From Streptomyces ossamyceticus (GTDB taxonomy: Bacteria > Actinomycetota > Actinomycetes > Streptomycetales > Streptomycetaceae): a DNA stretch of 38,061 nt. Positions 14,553-23,117 of the stretch are shown here, piece by piece. Location of the stretch: assembly GCF_001418475.1 (NCBI RefSeq), contig NZ_LIQX01000122.1, forward strand, positions 1-38,061, given 5' to 3'. The position numbers and the translations under genes were made by a program. The notes beneath the pieces are model-generated. The model did not search any database and was not told where the DNA came from. It saw only the letters and a program-made list of their open reading frames with translations. The first letter of the stretch is position 1. Each line of letters starts with the position of its first letter.

Positions 14553-16955
14553 TCAGGCGAGAGTCACGTCACAGGTGTGGGTGGCGCAGGCGGTGCCGGG
14601 GGTCACGCGGAGCCGTACTCGGCGCTCTGTCGTCTCCAGCACCTCGACGGAGGGGTCGGTCCGGGCCACCGAGCGGACGGGGCCGTTCCAGGTGATCTCG
14701 ACCGGCTCTCCGGTGCGCGGCGGTTCGCTCACGCAGAGGGTAGCGGTGCGGCCCCGGCGGCGGACGAGGACGCTCGCGCCGGCCGAGGCGGTGAGCGGTC
14801 CGGCTGCCCGGCCGGCCGTCCAGAAGTTCGCCGCCGTCACGCCGAGCGGGGCGACATGGACCGCCTGGCGCGCGCTGTCGTTGGCGAGGACCGACAACCA
14901 CCGCCGGTCGGCGGCACGGGCGGCGACGGCGCGACGGGAGGCCCCGGGCATGAGGACGTAGACGTAGGCCGCGTCGGTGGGGTCGGTGCCGTGGTCCAGC
15001 CACAGGGTCTGCCAGCGCCGGGTGCGGCGTTCGGTGGTGCCGCCGGTGTTGATGTCGGACCAGGCGCCGGTGCGGTCCTCGCGGAGGGTGCGCAGGTCCG
15101 CCCGTGTGCGGCCGGGCAGGACCCAGCCACCGTGGCCCGCCAGGTGGGCCCAGTCCGGGCCTTGCACGAAGGGGTGGTGGCCGCTGGCGCTGTCATCGGG
15201 ATGGCCCAGGTTGCGGTTGTCGACGACGGTCTCGACCGGGACGCCGTCGGCGCAGCTGATCCCCGCGCCGAGGCAGATGACGCAGTCGTCGACGCAGAAC
15301 CACGACTTGTGGGCCTGGAGGGTGGAGCCCAGCCCTTTCAGGTGCTGGCCGATCGCCGCGTACGTGCCGTCCGTGGTCCCGCCGACCCACCGCGCGGCGG
15401 GCTTCGGCGCTCCCCATTCGCCGCCCTCCCTGTCGGCGAGGCGCTTGGTCGAGACGGTCGTGCCGGGGAGCCGGTACCAGTCGACGGTGGGCCAGAACCA
15501 GTCGGTGTACTGATCGGACCGGACGCCGTGCCCTCTGGGCCACCACAGGGTCATCCCGGCTCCGGTGTGCCAGCCGCGCGGGTTCTCGCCGTTGCCGCAC
15601 TCGTAGTGGGCGATGCGGCCGGAGGCCAGGGAGAGGGCGGCCACGAAGCCGGGGCGGCGGTGGACTGCGCGGTCCATGGCGGCGAACAGGTGGTGCCCGA
15701 CGGGGTCGGGGGCGGGCGGTGCCGGGGACGCCGCGACGGCGTGGAGCCGGGCCAGGTCGGCGACGCCGAACTGGGGGGCGGTGAGGATCGGGGTCACCGT
15801 GTCGCGTTCGATCCACCCCTTGACCCGTGCGTGCCATCGTTCGCGCTCGGCCGCGCCGGCGCCCAGCGCGAGGAGGGCGATCGCCGCGATGAGCGCCTGC
15901 CCGTGGAAGTGATCGCCCCGCAGGACGTGCCGGTCGTCGCTCTTGAGGTGTCCGCGGCTGATGGCCCGGCCGTTGACGGTGTCCATGACCAGGCCGTCGT
16001 GGAGGAGGGGGGCGTACGCCCGCTCGACACTGTCGAGGACGATCTGCCGGCCCGGGTCGGTGACCTGCCAGGAGGACCCGGCCAGCAGGGCGAACAGCCG
16101 CCCCAGCCCGTCGAGCATCACCTGCCCGTACGTCCCCGAGTAGGCGACCCAGGTGTGCTGCACGAAGGAGCCGTCGGCGTAGAGCCCGTCCCCCTGGGTG
16201 ACGTACGGGAAGACCGGTGAGAGGGCGTCGCGGGCGAGGGCGATCTTCTCGGGGGCCCGGCCGAGGATGCCGCGCAGGGCGACACCGCGGCAGAGGTCGA
16301 CCCGGTTGGCGCCGGTGGAGGTGCCGGTGTACTCGCGCAGCATCGCGTCGGGGACGAAGTGGTCGACCGCAGCGCAGGCGGCGTCGCGCCGGGCGGGAGT
16401 CAGCTCGTCATGCAGGGCCGCGACGATGTCCGTCAGGAGGCGGGGGCTGCCGATCTGCCACTCCCACCAGTTGCCGTAGCGGGTGGTCGAGGGGTTGTAG
16501 ACGGTCTCGGAGAGGTGGTCGAGGCCGCGGGTGACGTCCGCGAGGAGGGTGGCGTCGCCGGTCGCGCCGGTGCCCGGCTGGACGTACGCCTGGGTCATCG
16601 TCCACAGCCGCGCATAGCTCTGGGTGATGCCGGCGGGCGGATCGAAGGGGCGGTCGGGCCACAGGGAGCGGGGAGCGGGCGCCATGGTCGCCCGGAAGCC
16701 CCGGGCCAGCTCGCCGGTTTCCCGGAGGCGGGCGGCGTAGGGCTCGGCGGTGGGGTCGTAGCCCGTGCCGAGGGCGATGGTGAGCCAGCGGTGGCGGAGC
16801 GCCTCGAACTCGTCCGGCTCGCGCTCGTCGGGGTCCAACTCCTCCGGCACGCGCTCGTCCGCCGAGGAGAGTGCGGCATGCGCGAGAGTGGGGGTGGGGG
16901 TCGCCGCCAGGGTCGCGGCGAGCAGGAACGTACGACGCGTGGGGGTCATGCGCAT
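14553..16955 (-). CDS. Secreted polysaccharide lyase family 8 (hyaluronate/chondroitin/xanthan lyase type)
   Basis: 800 residues. The ATG at 16955 has an AGGAGGTGAT ribosome site 9 bases upstream, almost fully complementary to the 16S end. A Tat signal (TRRTFLLAA) ends near AHA. The N-terminal alpha/alpha toroid carries the catalytic set: Asn in YGNWWEWQIGSPRLL, then His and Tyr in SFVQHTWVAYSGTYGQVMLDG. The central beta-sandwich starts around HRRPGFVAALSLASGRIAHY with NGENPRGWHTGAGMTLWW, and the C-terminal beta-domain follows. PL8 enzymes cleave uronic acid-containing polymers by beta-elimination. Hyaluronate versus xanthan specificity cannot be settled by eye. Its own promoter faces away from the YceI gene. 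Confidence 0.93.
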   Translation of the reverse strand: MRMTPTRRTFLLAATLAATPTPTLAHAALSSADERVPEELDPDEREPDEFEALRHRWLTIALGTGYDPTAEPYAARLRETGELARGFRATMAPAPRSLWPDRPFDPPAGITQSYARLWTMTQAYVQPGTGATGDATLLADVTRGLDHLSETVYNPSTTRYGNWWEWQIGSPRLLTDIVAALHDELTPARRDAACAAVDHFVPDAMLREYTGTSTGANRVDLCRGVALRGILGRAPEKIALARDALSPVFPYVTQGDGLYADGSFVQHTWVAYSGTYGQVMLDGLGRLFALLAGSSWQVTDPGRQIVLDSVERAYAPLLHDGLVMDTVNGRAISRGHLKSDDRHVLRGDHFHGQALIAAIALLALGAGAAERERWHARVKGWIERDTVTPILTAPQFGVADLARLHAVAASPAPPAPDPVGHHLFAAMDRAVHRRPGFVAALSLASGRIAHYECGNGENPRGWHTGAGMTLWWPRGHGVRSDQYTDWFWPTVDWYRLPGTTVSTKRLADREGGEWGAPKPAARWVGGTTDGTYAAIGQHLKGLGSTLQAHKSWFCVDDCVICLGAGISCADGVPVETVVDNRNLGHPDDSASGHHPFVQGPDWAHLAGHGGWVLPGRTRADLRTLREDRTGAWSDINTGGTTERRTRRWQTLWLDHGTDPTDAAYVYVLMPGASRRAVAARAADRRWLSVLANDSARQAVHVAPLGVTAANFWTAGRAAGPLTASAGASVLVRRRGRTATLCVSEPPRTGEPVEITWNGPVRSVARTDPSVEVLETTERRVRLRVTPGTACATHTCDVTLA

Positions 16956-17019
16956 GCCGTATCACCTCCTCGACCGGAGATCAACGCTGTGTAACCCGAC
17001 GATCACCCTCTCGACAAGA

Positions 17020-17048
17020 TTGAAAGTTGAACGGAATAGGACTACGGT
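17020..17048 (+). promoter_or_regulatory. Probable promoter of the YceI gene
   Basis: TTGAAA at 17020-17025 and TACGGT at 17043-17048 are separated by 17 bases, a good housekeeping -35/-10 pair. Transcription would begin near 17055, at the edge of the palindrome at 17056. Confidence 0.55.
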
Positions 17049-17055
17049 GGGCCGT

Positions 17056-17078
17056 GTTCAGTTAGTTGAACATTGAAC
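17056..17078. promoter_or_regulatory. MarR-like operator at the YceI gene
   Basis: GTTCA-N6-TGAAC (17056-17071) is a perfect inverted repeat and is followed by a further TTGAAC at 17073-17078. TTGAACATTGAAC (17066-17078) also repeats the upstream TTGAAAGTTGAAC (17020-17032). The layout suits repression at the start site. Confidence 0.55.
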
Positions 17079-17102
17079 GACATCACCTCCAAGGAGTACG
17101 TC

Positions 17103-17723
17103 ATGAGCATCTTCGGCCGCAAGAACGACACCACCGCCTCCGAGACGGCCGTGGCGACCGCCTCCCCGGTGAACCCCGAGCTGGCCGCGCTGACCGGCGA
17201 CTACACGATCGACGCGTCCCACACCACGCTCGGCTTCGTCGCCCGGCACGCCATGGTCACCAACGTCAAGGGCAGCTTCCTCGACTTCTCGGGCTCCCTG
17301 CATCTCGACGGCACGGACCCGTCCCGCTCGACCGCCGCCCTCGACGTCACGATGGACAGCATCGACACCGGCAACGCCGATCGGGACGGCCACCTCAAGA
17401 GCGCGGACTTCTTCAAGACGGACGAGTTCCCGACGATGACCTTCCGCTCGACCTCCGCGGAGGCGCTCGGGGGCGACGACTACCGCATCACCGGTGACCT
17501 CTCCATCCTCGGCACCACCAAGCCGCTCACCATCGACCTGGAGTTCAACGGCGCCGCCAAGGACCCCTTCGGCAACGAGCGCGTCGGGTTCGAGGGCAAG
17601 GCGGAGATCCTGCGCTCCGAGTGGGGCCTCACCTGGAACGCCGCGCTGGAGACGGGCGGCGTGCTGGTCTCCGACAAGATCAAGCTGCGCTTCGACATCT
17701 CGGCGATCCGCAACGCCGAGTGA
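17103..17723 (+). CDS. YceI family lipid-binding-type protein
   Basis: 206 residues. ATG at 17103 has AAGGAG 6 bases upstream; the longer frame from 17073 would place the start before this site. A YceI lipocalin-like beta-barrel spans nearly all of it: LTGDYTIDASHTTLGFVARH, VKGSFLDFSGSLHLDG, GHLKSADFFKTDEFPTMTFR, DLSILGTTKPLTIDLEF, RVGFEGKAEILRSEWGL. There is no signal peptide (MSIFGRKND), unlike proteobacterial periplasmic YceI, so it is probably cytoplasmic. The fold binds polyisoprenoid-like ligands in relatives; the actinobacterial role is unknown. In Streptomyces such genes are often under MarR-type control, which fits the operator found. Confidence 0.92.
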   Translation: MSIFGRKNDTTASETAVATASPVNPELAALTGDYTIDASHTTLGFVARHAMVTNVKGSFLDFSGSLHLDGTDPSRSTAALDVTMDSIDTGNADRDGHLKSADFFKTDEFPTMTFRSTSAEALGGDDYRITGDLSILGTTKPLTIDLEFNGAAKDPFGNERVGFEGKAEILRSEWGLTWNAALETGGVLVSDKIKLRFDISAIRNAE

Positions 17724-17760
17724 CCCGGGCCGGGGGAAGCGGAGCGGACCGGCCGGCCGC

Positions 17761-17826
17761 CCACCGGGCACCGGCCGGCCACCCACCGGGGAGCGGCCCG
17801 TCACCCACCGGGCACCGGCCGGTCCT
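17761..17826. repeat. Three 22-bp tandem repeats
   Basis: CCACCGGG recurs at 17761, 17783 and 17805 (exact 22-base period) with the unit CCACCGGGCACCGGCCGG partly varied. It lies between the ends of two convergent genes and may act as a structured 3' end for both. Confidence 0.7.
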
Positions 17827-18437
17827 CACTCCGGTCGGCCCGCCTCCAGCCTCTCCAGTGCCGCCCCCAGTCGGGCGGCACGCGTATGGGGCGTACGGGC
17901 CTTGAGCAGGCCCAGCACGAGGAGATACCGGTCGGTCCTCCCGAGCCGGTCGAACGTCTGTCGGGCGCGAGGCCGGTGTGCGAGGGCCGCTTCCAGGTCC
18001 TCCGGTACGGCCGCCTCCTTCTGGGACGCGTACGCCGACGCCCAGCGCCCGTCCGCCTTCGCGGCGTCGACCTCCGCGAGGCCGCCGGGTCGCATCCGGC
18101 CCTCGGCGGTCAGTTCCTCCACCCTGCGCACGTTCACCATCGACCAGTCACTGCGCGGCCTGCGCGGTGTGATGCGTTGCAGATAGTGGGCCTCGTCGAA
18201 CCGGCGCCGGTGCCCGGTGATCCAGCCGTGGCAGAGGGCGACGTCATTGACCTCTCCGGCGCCGACGGACGGGATCCCGCTCCCCTTCTTGGCGACCTTC
18301 ACCCACAGACCGGGGTGCGGCGCGGGATGCGCGCCCAGCCATGCGTCGAGCCGGTCGGCGTCCTCGAACGCCAGCGCGTCCGCGCGCGCTTGGGCTTCGA
18401 CGGACACGGGGGCCTCGAAGCTGTCGTGAGTGACCAT
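17826..18437 (-). CDS. YdeI/OmpD-associated family protein
   Basis: 203 residues. The family pattern is clear: DADRLDAWLGAHPAPHPGLWVKVAKKGSGIPSV near the N-terminus, VNDVALCHGWITGHRRRFDE, YLQRITPRRPRSDWSMVNVRRVEELTAEGRM, and a C-terminal domain DLEAALAHRPRARQTFDRLG. Members are linked to stress or bacteriocin tolerance, but no biochemical role is established. No ribosome site precedes the ATG; TAGCTT lies 6 bases upstream and could be a -10 box for a leaderless message. Convergent with the YceI gene. Confidence 0.9.
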   Translation of the reverse strand: MVTHDSFEAPVSVEAQARADALAFEDADRLDAWLGAHPAPHPGLWVKVAKKGSGIPSVGAGEVNDVALCHGWITGHRRRFDEAHYLQRITPRRPRSDWSMVNVRRVEELTAEGRMRPGGLAEVDAAKADGRWASAYASQKEAAVPEDLEAALAHRPRARQTFDRLGRTDRYLLVLGLLKARTPHTRAARLGAALERLEAGRPE

Positions 18438-18562
18438 GAGGCCAAGCTAGACGGGCTGTAGGCCAGTTCCTGTCCTACAGGCGGACGCAACGGGAAACCA
18501 GGTGGCTGGTTCGGACCTCTTGTGTGAGGGGTTGCGGCGTTCCCATAATCCAGCAACAGAAA

Positions 18563-19469
<907 letters not shown>

Positions 19470-19513
19470 CCGGCATCCCGGCACCCCTGGCACCACTCCG
19501 TACGAACGACGCC

Positions 19514-19546
19514 CACGGGCCCGGCGCTGAGCGCGCCGGGCCCGTG
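19514..19546. terminator. Bidirectional terminator between trypsin and TPM genes
   Basis: Perfect 14-bp stem: CACGGGCCCGGCGC-type arm at 19514-19527 and its complement at 19533-19546, with a 5-base loop. It sits in the 101-base gap between two convergent genes. Confidence 0.9.
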
Positions 19547-19570
19547 CCCGTACTCGTCACTCGTCCGTAC

Positions 19571-20941
19571 TCAGAAGCCGCCGCCGAAGTCCCCTCCGCC
19601 GAAGTCGCCGCCCCCTCCGAAGTCGCCGCCGAAGCCGCCGGAGAAGTCGTCCGTGTTGAAGTCGCCGCCGGAGACGTCACCGCCGCCGTAGCCGCCCGCG
19701 CCGAAGTCGCCGTAGCCGGCGCCGTAGACGGCCGCGTAGGAGGGGGTGGCCATCATGCTGCCGAGCATCGTGCCGACGAGGAGGCCGGGGAGGATGCCGC
19801 CGCCGAAGTAGCCGCCCGCCCAGGGGCCGTAGGCGGGGCCCGCCTCCCAGTAGGGGCGGCGGGCGCCGGAGACCGTCTCCACCTCGCGGACCATGGGCTC
19901 CCGGCCGTCCGCCAGCCGGGCCTCGTCCGCCGCGCACACCGGGACCTCACGGGACGCGCCGCCCAGCGGAGGGGTCCACAGGACGTCGGCGACCGACGGG
20001 CCGTGGCGGGGGTCGAAGAAGCAGGGGGCACGGCGTTCGGGGAGCGGACGGCCCTCCCGGCGGGCGGCCAGCAGGGCGAGGGAGAAGCGGCCGTCCTCCA
20101 GGGCCTGGGTGACCCCGCGCACGTCCTCGGGGCGGGTGGCCGCAGCCATCAGCGATTTCGCCTGCTCGTAGGCATCGAGGGCCCGCTCGTAGTCGGCGCG
20201 CATCGCGTCGTCCGCGCCCGCCTCGGCGGGGTGGAAGTCCAGCCGGTCGAGTTCCTCGCCGAAGGCGGTGATGTCCTCGTCGACCACCACGCGCAGCTTC
20301 TCCAGGGCCGCGCGGCGCTCCGCCTCCTCCCGGCGGCGCCGCCGGCGGACCAGCGCGTAAGCGCCGACACCGCCCGCCGCCACCACCGCGCCGGCGGCCG
20401 CCAGGGCGCCGACGTCCACGCCCTCGTCGCCCCCGCCGCCGCTCCAGCTCGACGGGGCCGTGCCGCCCGGGTTGCTGCGCAGGGCGTCGTCCACGAAGTC
20501 GTTGAGCTGGGCCTTGGCGTCACCCGCGCCCTGTGCGGCGGCGACCAGGTTGGACACGGTCCGCGGGCTCAGGACGCTCGCGTCGGCCTTCGCGTCGAAG
20601 CGGTCGCCGAGGCGGATGGCGTACAGACCGGTGATGCCGGTCTCCGTGCGGAGGTTCCGGAAGAGGTCCTGGGTGGGGTAGTCGGCCGGGAGGACCGCCA
20701 CGAAGACCGGTTCGTCCGCGTCGACGATCTTGTCGGCGAGCGCTTCGGCGTCCGACGCGGCGAGCAGATCGGAGGCGGCCGGGTCGACGTAGACGGGGCT
20801 CTCGCGCAGGGCCGCGGCCACCGTCGACAGGCCCGTGGCCGCGCGGGCGCCCGGCGCACCGACCGCCAGCACCGCCAGGGCGGCGGCGACGAGCGGCACG
20901 ATCAGGAGACGGGTCAGAGCCCGGATCGGTGCGCCCTTCAT
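19571..20941 (-). CDS. TPM-domain membrane protein with Gly-rich tail
   Basis: 456 residues from MKGAPIRALTR; the frame extends to 21112 but a clean signal peptide/anchor (LLIVPLVAAALAVLAVGAPGARA) begins here. An extracytoplasmic TPM-like domain follows: LRESPVYVDPAASDLL, DEPVFVAVLPADYP, TGITGLYAIRLGDRF. Then a linker SGGGGDEG, a membrane helix (ALAAAGAVVAAGGVGAYALV, ~205-225), RRRRRREEAERR, a coiled cytoplasmic region, and a C-terminal ~90 residues of Gly/Phe/Asp repeats (GGDFGGG). The TPM family is widespread with no firm function. The low-complexity end resembles that of SHOCT/TPM-type envelope proteins. Confidence 0.85.
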   Translation of the reverse strand: MKGAPIRALTRLLIVPLVAAALAVLAVGAPGARAATGLSTVAAALRESPVYVDPAASDLLAASDAEALADKIVDADEPVFVAVLPADYPTQDLFRNLRTETGITGLYAIRLGDRFDAKADASVLSPRTVSNLVAAAQGAGDAKAQLNDFVDDALRSNPGGTAPSSWSGGGGDEGVDVGALAAAGAVVAAGGVGAYALVRRRRRREEAERRAALEKLRVVVDEDITAFGEELDRLDFHPAEAGADDAMRADYERALDAYEQAKSLMAAATRPEDVRGVTQALEDGRFSLALLAARREGRPLPERRAPCFFDPRHGPSVADVLWTPPLGGASREVPVCAADEARLADGREPMVREVETVSGARRPYWEAGPAYGPWAGGYFGGGILPGLLVGTMLGSMMATPSYAAVYGAGYGDFGAGGYGGGDVSGGDFNTDDFSGGFGGDFGGGGDFGGGDFGGGF

Positions 20942-21050
20942 ACCTTCGAAGCTACCTCGACCACCGGCAAAACGGATGATCGGACCATACGGAACCGGCA
21001 TTCCCGGTGGGTGCCGCGGGCTCCGTGCGGAGCCCCGGTCGGCGTGGGAC

Positions 21051-21167
21051 GGACGCAGGCCGCGCCCCGGCCCTGCCTGCGCGCGGGACACACGAAGGCT
21101 GCGCCCCGGCACCCGCCTGCGCGCGGAACGGACGAGGCCGCGCCCCGGTCCCTCCGGCGCGCGGCCC
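21051..21167. repeat. Three imperfect 39-bp tandem repeats downstream of cimA
   Basis: GCGCCCCGG recurs at 21062, 21101 and 21140, exactly 39 bases apart, within units carrying GGACG(CA)AGGC and CCTGCGCGCGG. It fills the space between the cimA stop and the TPM gene start. No gene is supported here. It may serve as a 3' structure for cimA transcripts. Confidence 0.7.
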
Positions 21168-21184
21168 CTCGGCCTACGGGGTGG

Positions 21185-22789
21185 TCACTCCGCGGGTTCG
21201 ACCCCGGCCCGGAGCAGGCCGTACGTGTAGGCGTCCTCCAGGGCCTGCCAGGAGGCGGCGATGACGTTCTCGGCGACGCCCACCGTGGACCACTCGCCGG
21301 CGCCGTCGGTGGTGGAGATCAGCACGCGGGTCGTGGAGTTGGTACCGTGCTTGCCCTCCAGGATGCGGACCTTGTAGTCGACCAGCTCCATCTTGGCGAG
21401 CTGGGGGTAGATCCGCTCCAGGGCGACGCGCAGGGCGCGGTCGAGGGCGTTGACCGGGCCGTTGCCCTCGGCGGTGGCGACGATGCGCTCGCTCTTGGCC
21501 CACAGCTTCACGGTGGCCTCGTTGGCGTGGCTGCCGTCGGGGCGGTCCTCGACGATCGCGCGCCAGGACTCGGTGCTGAAGTACCGCAGCGGCTTGCCGG
21601 CCACCTCCTCGCGGAGCAGCAGCTCGAAGGACGCGTCCGCCGCCTCGTAGGTGTAGCCCTTGAGTTCGCGCTCCTTGACCCGCTCGACGACCCGGCCGAT
21701 CAGCTCCCGGTCACCGCCGAGGTCGACACCCAGCTCCTTGCCCTTGAGCTCGATGGAGGCGCGACCCGCCATGTCGGAGACCAGCATCCGCATCGTGTTG
21801 CCGACCTGCTCGGGGTCGATGTGCTGGTACAGGTCGGGGTCGACCTTGATGGCGGAGGCGTGCAGGCCCGCCTTGTGCGCGAAGGCGGAGACACCCACGT
21901 ACGGCTGATGCGTGGACGGCGTCAGGTTGACGACCTCGGCGATCGCGTGGGAGATGCGGGTCATCTCACGCAGGGCGCCGTCGGGGAGGACCTTCTTGCC
22001 GTACTTCAGCTCCAGGGCCGCGACGACCGGGAAGAGGTTGGAGTTGCCGACGCGTTCGCCGTAACCGTTGGCTGTGCACTGGACGTGGGTGGCGCCCGCG
22101 TCGACGGCGGCCAGGGTGTTGGCGACCGCGCAGCCGGTGTCGTCCTGGGCGTGGATGCCGAGCCGGGCGCCGGTGTCGGCGAGGACGGTGGAGACGACGG
22201 CCTGGACCTGGGCGGGGAGCATCCCGCCGTTGGTGTCGCAGAGGATGACGACGTCGGCGCCGGCCTCGGCGGCCGTGCGGACGACGGACTTGGCGTACTC
22301 GGGGTTGGCGCGGTACCCGTCGAAGAAGTGCTCGCAGTCGACGAAGACCCGGCGGCCCTGCTCCCGGAGGTGGGAGACGGTGTCGCGGACCATCTCCAGG
22401 TTCTCCTCCAGGGTGGTGCGCAGCGCCAGCTCCACATGGCGGTCGTGGGACTTGGCGACGAGGGTGATCACCGGGGCACCGGAGTCGAGGAGCGCCTTGA
22501 CCTGCGGGTCCTCGCTCGCTCTGCCGCCGGCGCGGCGGGTGGCGCCGAAGGCGACGAGCTGGGCGTGCTTGAAGTCGATCTCCTTCAGGGCGCGGGCGAA
22601 GAACTCGGTGTCCCTCGGGTTGGCGCCCGGCCAGCCGCCCTCGATGAAGCCCACTCCGAAGTCGTCCAGGTGCCGAGCGATGGCCAGCTTGTCGGCGACG
22701 GTGAGGTTGATGCCCTCACGCTGGGCGCCGTCTCGAAGGGTGGTGTCGAAGACGTGGAACGAGTCGTCGAGCTCGCTGGTTTCCGTCAT
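21185..22789 (-). CDS. cimA: (R)-citramalate synthase (LeuA-like)
   Basis: 534 residues from MTETSELDDSFHVFDTTLRDG, with AGGAG 9 bases upstream. The DRE-TIM barrel is complete: FDTTLRDGAQREG, GFIEGGWPGANPRD, DTNGGMLP, GIHAQDDTGCAVAN (HxH-type metal region) and NGYGERVGN. A LeuA dimerisation/allosteric domain forms the C-terminal ~130 residues (LRVALERIYPQLAKMELVDYKVRI). GWPGANPRD is typical of the citramalate-synthase/long-LeuA2 class. The enzyme condenses pyruvate and acetyl-CoA to citramalate, giving 2-oxobutyrate for isoleucine without threonine deaminase. Isopropylmalate or another 2-oxoacid substrate cannot be excluded by eye. The leader carries an attenuator-like structure. Confidence 0.9.
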   Translation of the reverse strand: MTETSELDDSFHVFDTTLRDGAQREGINLTVADKLAIARHLDDFGVGFIEGGWPGANPRDTEFFARALKEIDFKHAQLVAFGATRRAGGRASEDPQVKALLDSGAPVITLVAKSHDRHVELALRTTLEENLEMVRDTVSHLREQGRRVFVDCEHFFDGYRANPEYAKSVVRTAAEAGADVVILCDTNGGMLPAQVQAVVSTVLADTGARLGIHAQDDTGCAVANTLAAVDAGATHVQCTANGYGERVGNSNLFPVVAALELKYGKKVLPDGALREMTRISHAIAEVVNLTPSTHQPYVGVSAFAHKAGLHASAIKVDPDLYQHIDPEQVGNTMRMLVSDMAGRASIELKGKELGVDLGGDRELIGRVVERVKERELKGYTYEAADASFELLLREEVAGKPLRYFSTESWRAIVEDRPDGSHANEATVKLWAKSERIVATAEGNGPVNALDRALRVALERIYPQLAKMELVDYKVRILEGKHGTNSTTRVLISTTDGAGEWSTVGVAENVIAASWQALEDAYTYGLLRAGVEPAE

Positions 22790-22889
22790 GGTGTTCGGCT
22801 CCTGATGTCGGATCTCGGTCTGTACCGGAATGACCGGCTCCACCGTCCTCCCATCATCCCGCGCGCTGCGTTCCCGGCTGGGGGTGGGC

Positions 22890-22925
22890 CAGAAAAGCGA
22901 AAAACCTCTCGCGGGTGCGAGAGGT
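22890..22925 (-). terminator. Intrinsic terminator in the cimA leader (candidate attenuator)
   Basis: On the minus strand ACCTCTCGC-ACCC-GCGAGAGGT forms a perfect 9-bp hairpin followed by TTTTCGCTTTTC, an unusually good T-rich tail for this GC-rich genome. It is 115 bases upstream of the cimA ATG and about 55 bases after the leader ORF, so it is positioned to abort transcription before cimA. Confidence 0.75.
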
Positions 22926-22952
22926 CTGCGCGCGGGTCGAGGACGACGGTGT

Positions 22953-22979
22953 CCGCCCGTACGTGGTCGTACGTGGCGG
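22953..22979 (-). promoter_or_regulatory. Leader hairpin directly after the leader ORF stop
   Basis: CCGCC-A-CGTACG pairs with CGTACGGGCGG across an ACCA loop (11 pairs, one bulge). It begins immediately after the leader stop codon, so a ribosome stopping there would disturb it. Confidence 0.55.
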
Positions 22980-23015
22980 TCACTGCGGACCGGCGCGCCT
23001 GCTGCCAATAATCAT
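22980..23015 (-). CDS. Candidate cimA leader peptide (MIIGSRRAGPQ)
   Basis: Eleven codons in the cimA leader, with two adjacent ATT isoleucine codons right after ATG. ATT is rare in high-GC Streptomyces genes, which prefer ATC, and isoleucine is the end product of the citramalate route. A GTG at 23030 would extend the same frame to 16 residues. There is no clear ribosome site, so translation may be leaderless or weak. A hairpin and a terminator follow. Function is inferred from the arrangement only. Confidence 0.45.
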   Translation of the reverse strand: MIIGSRRAGPQ

Positions 23016-23024
23016 GGCGAACGA

Positions 23025-23063
23025 GAGCACGGGGGCAGTCTGGCACAGACCGTCCCCGTGCTC
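23025..23063 (-). terminator. Terminator after the urease/tetR operon
   Basis: GAGCACGGGG (23025-23034) pairs with CCCCGTGCTC (23054-23063), and the loop folds again (GTCTG-GCA-CAGAC). It starts 55 bases after the tetR stop. The distal arm abuts the cimA leader ORF. Confidence 0.7.
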
Positions 23064-23117
23064 ACCGTCCGTCTCAGGATGCGAACAGCGCGCTGTGCGC
23101 GGGCGCATGTGCCGGGC

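Noticed and set aside
19544..23011. Very long plus-strand open frame (1155 codons)
   Set aside because: It runs antisense to the TPM gene and cimA, has Gly/Val/Arg/Asp-rich composition typical of a GC-rich shadow frame, and crosses repeats and terminators.
23094..23105. ACAGCGCGCTGT-like palindrome after tetR
   Set aside because: Low-complexity GCGC palindromes are common in this genome and it has no positional logic.
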